The notes beneath the pieces are model-generated. The model saw nothing but the letters and a program-made list of their open reading frames with translations. It was not told the origin of the DNA and ran no database searches. Positions 8,945 through 9,497 of a stretch of DNA of 9,497 nt are shown here, piece by piece. A program made the translations under genes and the position numbers. Source of the DNA: Fimbriimonadaceae bacterium (GTDB taxonomy: Bacteria; Armatimonadota; Fimbriimonadia; Fimbriimonadales; Fimbriimonadaceae); NCBI GenBank assembly GCA_022842565.1, contig JALHPH010000039.1, positions 1 through 9,497 of the forward strand. The letters run 5' to 3'. Numbering within the stretch: position 1 is the stretch's first letter; every line of letters starts with the position of its first letter.

Positions 8945-9497
8945 CTAGGATACTCGGTGGGTCAGCCCGAGGCGTTCCAGCAAGGAAGATGAGAGCACGC
9001 CCTCGGGGTCCAGCCGTGCCTTGGCTTCCAAAAACTCTGCGAGTCGCTCCTCGCCCAAGTATTGCCGGGCATGTTCGGGACGAAGCAACTGGTCCTTTGC
9101 AAAATAGAACCTGCCTCCCGCTTCGAGGACTTGGTCGATGACGCGGTCCATGAACGGCCGGAAATCGGGGTTGTCTAGCCAATTGGGGAGGTCCATCGCG
9201 AGCGAAAACCCATCGAGCGAGTAGTCGAGCAGCGCGGGCGAGGGGCGGTGGCATTTCAGTACAGCCAAAAAAGGAACAAAACGAGCCTGCAAAAACGCCT
9301 CGTTGAGCACCGGAAAGAGCGACGGAGCGATGGCCGCCGGAGCGAAAACCTGAAACTGAAAGAACCCGCGCGGGCCATAGGCCCTTTGCCAATGCGGCAA
9401 GCGGTCCAGGAGGAAGTGGAACTCTGGCAGGGTGACCCGCGCTTGCCGAGGCTCGAACCGCCCGGCGTGGAACTTCGCCGCGTTGATGAACTTCATC
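8945..9497 (-). CDS. C-terminal part of DprE1-like FAD-linked oxidoreductase (runs off the window)
   Basis: Only about 184 codons are inside the window. The FAD-binding N-terminal domain lies beyond the right edge, so the methionine codon at 9496 is internal, not the start. The fragment reads like the substrate domain and tail of DprE1-type decaprenylphosphoryl-ribose oxidases and related VAO-family aldonolactone oxidases: YGPRGFFQFQVFAP, a Lys about 30 residues later, DYSLDGFSLAMDLPNW, then EAGGRFYFAKDQ. The Lys in FAKD corresponds to the catalytically important lysine in mycobacterial DprE1 (TAKD). The end LDPEGVLSSSLLERLGL is the usual C-terminus of the family. In mycobacteria DprE1 works with DprE2 to make an arabinose donor for the cell wall; here the substrate is unknown. 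It is the first visible gene of the nrnA-truB cluster. Confidence 0.82.
   Translation of the reverse strand, partial: MKFINAAKFHAGRFEPRQARVTLPEFHFLLDRLPHWQRAYGPRGFFQFQVFAPAAIAPSLFPVLNEAFLQARFVPFLAVLKCHRPSPALLDYSLDGFSLAMDLPNWLDNPDFRPFMDRVIDQVLEAGGRFYFAKDQLLRPEHARQYLGEERLAEFLEAKARLDPEGVLSSSLLERLGLTHRVS

Noticed and set aside
8910..9392. 160-codon minus-strand frame overlapping the oxidoreductase
   Set aside because: The alternative frame gives the clear DprE1-like C-terminus; this one has low-complexity Arg/Pro/Ser content and no motif.

Overview
This is a 9.5 kb stretch of moderately GC-rich bacterial chromosome with ten protein-coding genes and one tRNA, almost fully coding; no gene-free stretch exceeds about 120 bp. 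The mix suggests an environmental Gram-negative-type bacterium. The first gene is a pseudopilin-like protein of the kind that is heavily expanded in Armatimonadota (Fimbriimonas relatives), Planctomycetes and Verrucomicrobia. The SdhC is of the Bacillus/diheme type, and most start codons lack a Shine-Dalgarno sequence. An armatimonadotal origin is my best guess, by inference only.

Layout. (1) At the left edge, on the + strand, is a secreted or anchored pseudopilin-like protein (40-597), in DNA visibly less GC-rich than the rest. It converges on a tRNA-Trp gene (631-706, - strand) that has its own -10 element. (2) A minus-strand gene cluster reads from 4310 down to 818: sdhC (cytochrome b subunit of succinate dehydrogenase), a small one-helix membrane protein, yqiJ (NfeD/OB-fold membrane protein) and yqiK (flotillin). 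It closes with a clear intrinsic terminator at 772-803. The sdhA and sdhB genes are not next to sdhC. (3) Divergent from sdhC on the + strand are eno (enolase) and a PLP-dependent D-cysteine desulfhydrase-type enzyme. The two are separated only by the TAA stop codon and lie in the same frame. (4) A minus-strand cluster reads from the right edge down to 6614: the C-terminal part of a DprE1-like FAD oxidoreductase, nrnA (DHH nanoRNase/pAp phosphatase), truB (tRNA pseudouridine-55 synthase) and a DUF2752 membrane protein. The genes are tightly packed or overlapping, and the last one overlaps the end of the desulfhydrase gene tail to tail by 48 bp.

Functionally the window is mostly housekeeping: glycolysis, the respiratory complex II anchor, RNA turnover and modification, and a flotillin membrane-scaffold pair. 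I see no mobile element, CRISPR array, phage gene or clear new defence system. The points most worth a second look are the sdhC/small-protein/yqiJK operon, the mirrored -10 elements exactly 10 nt from both divergent ATGs (pointing to leaderless or near-leaderless mRNAs), the zero-gap in-frame eno/desulfhydrase junction, and the pseudopilin-like protein without a prepilin cleavage motif.
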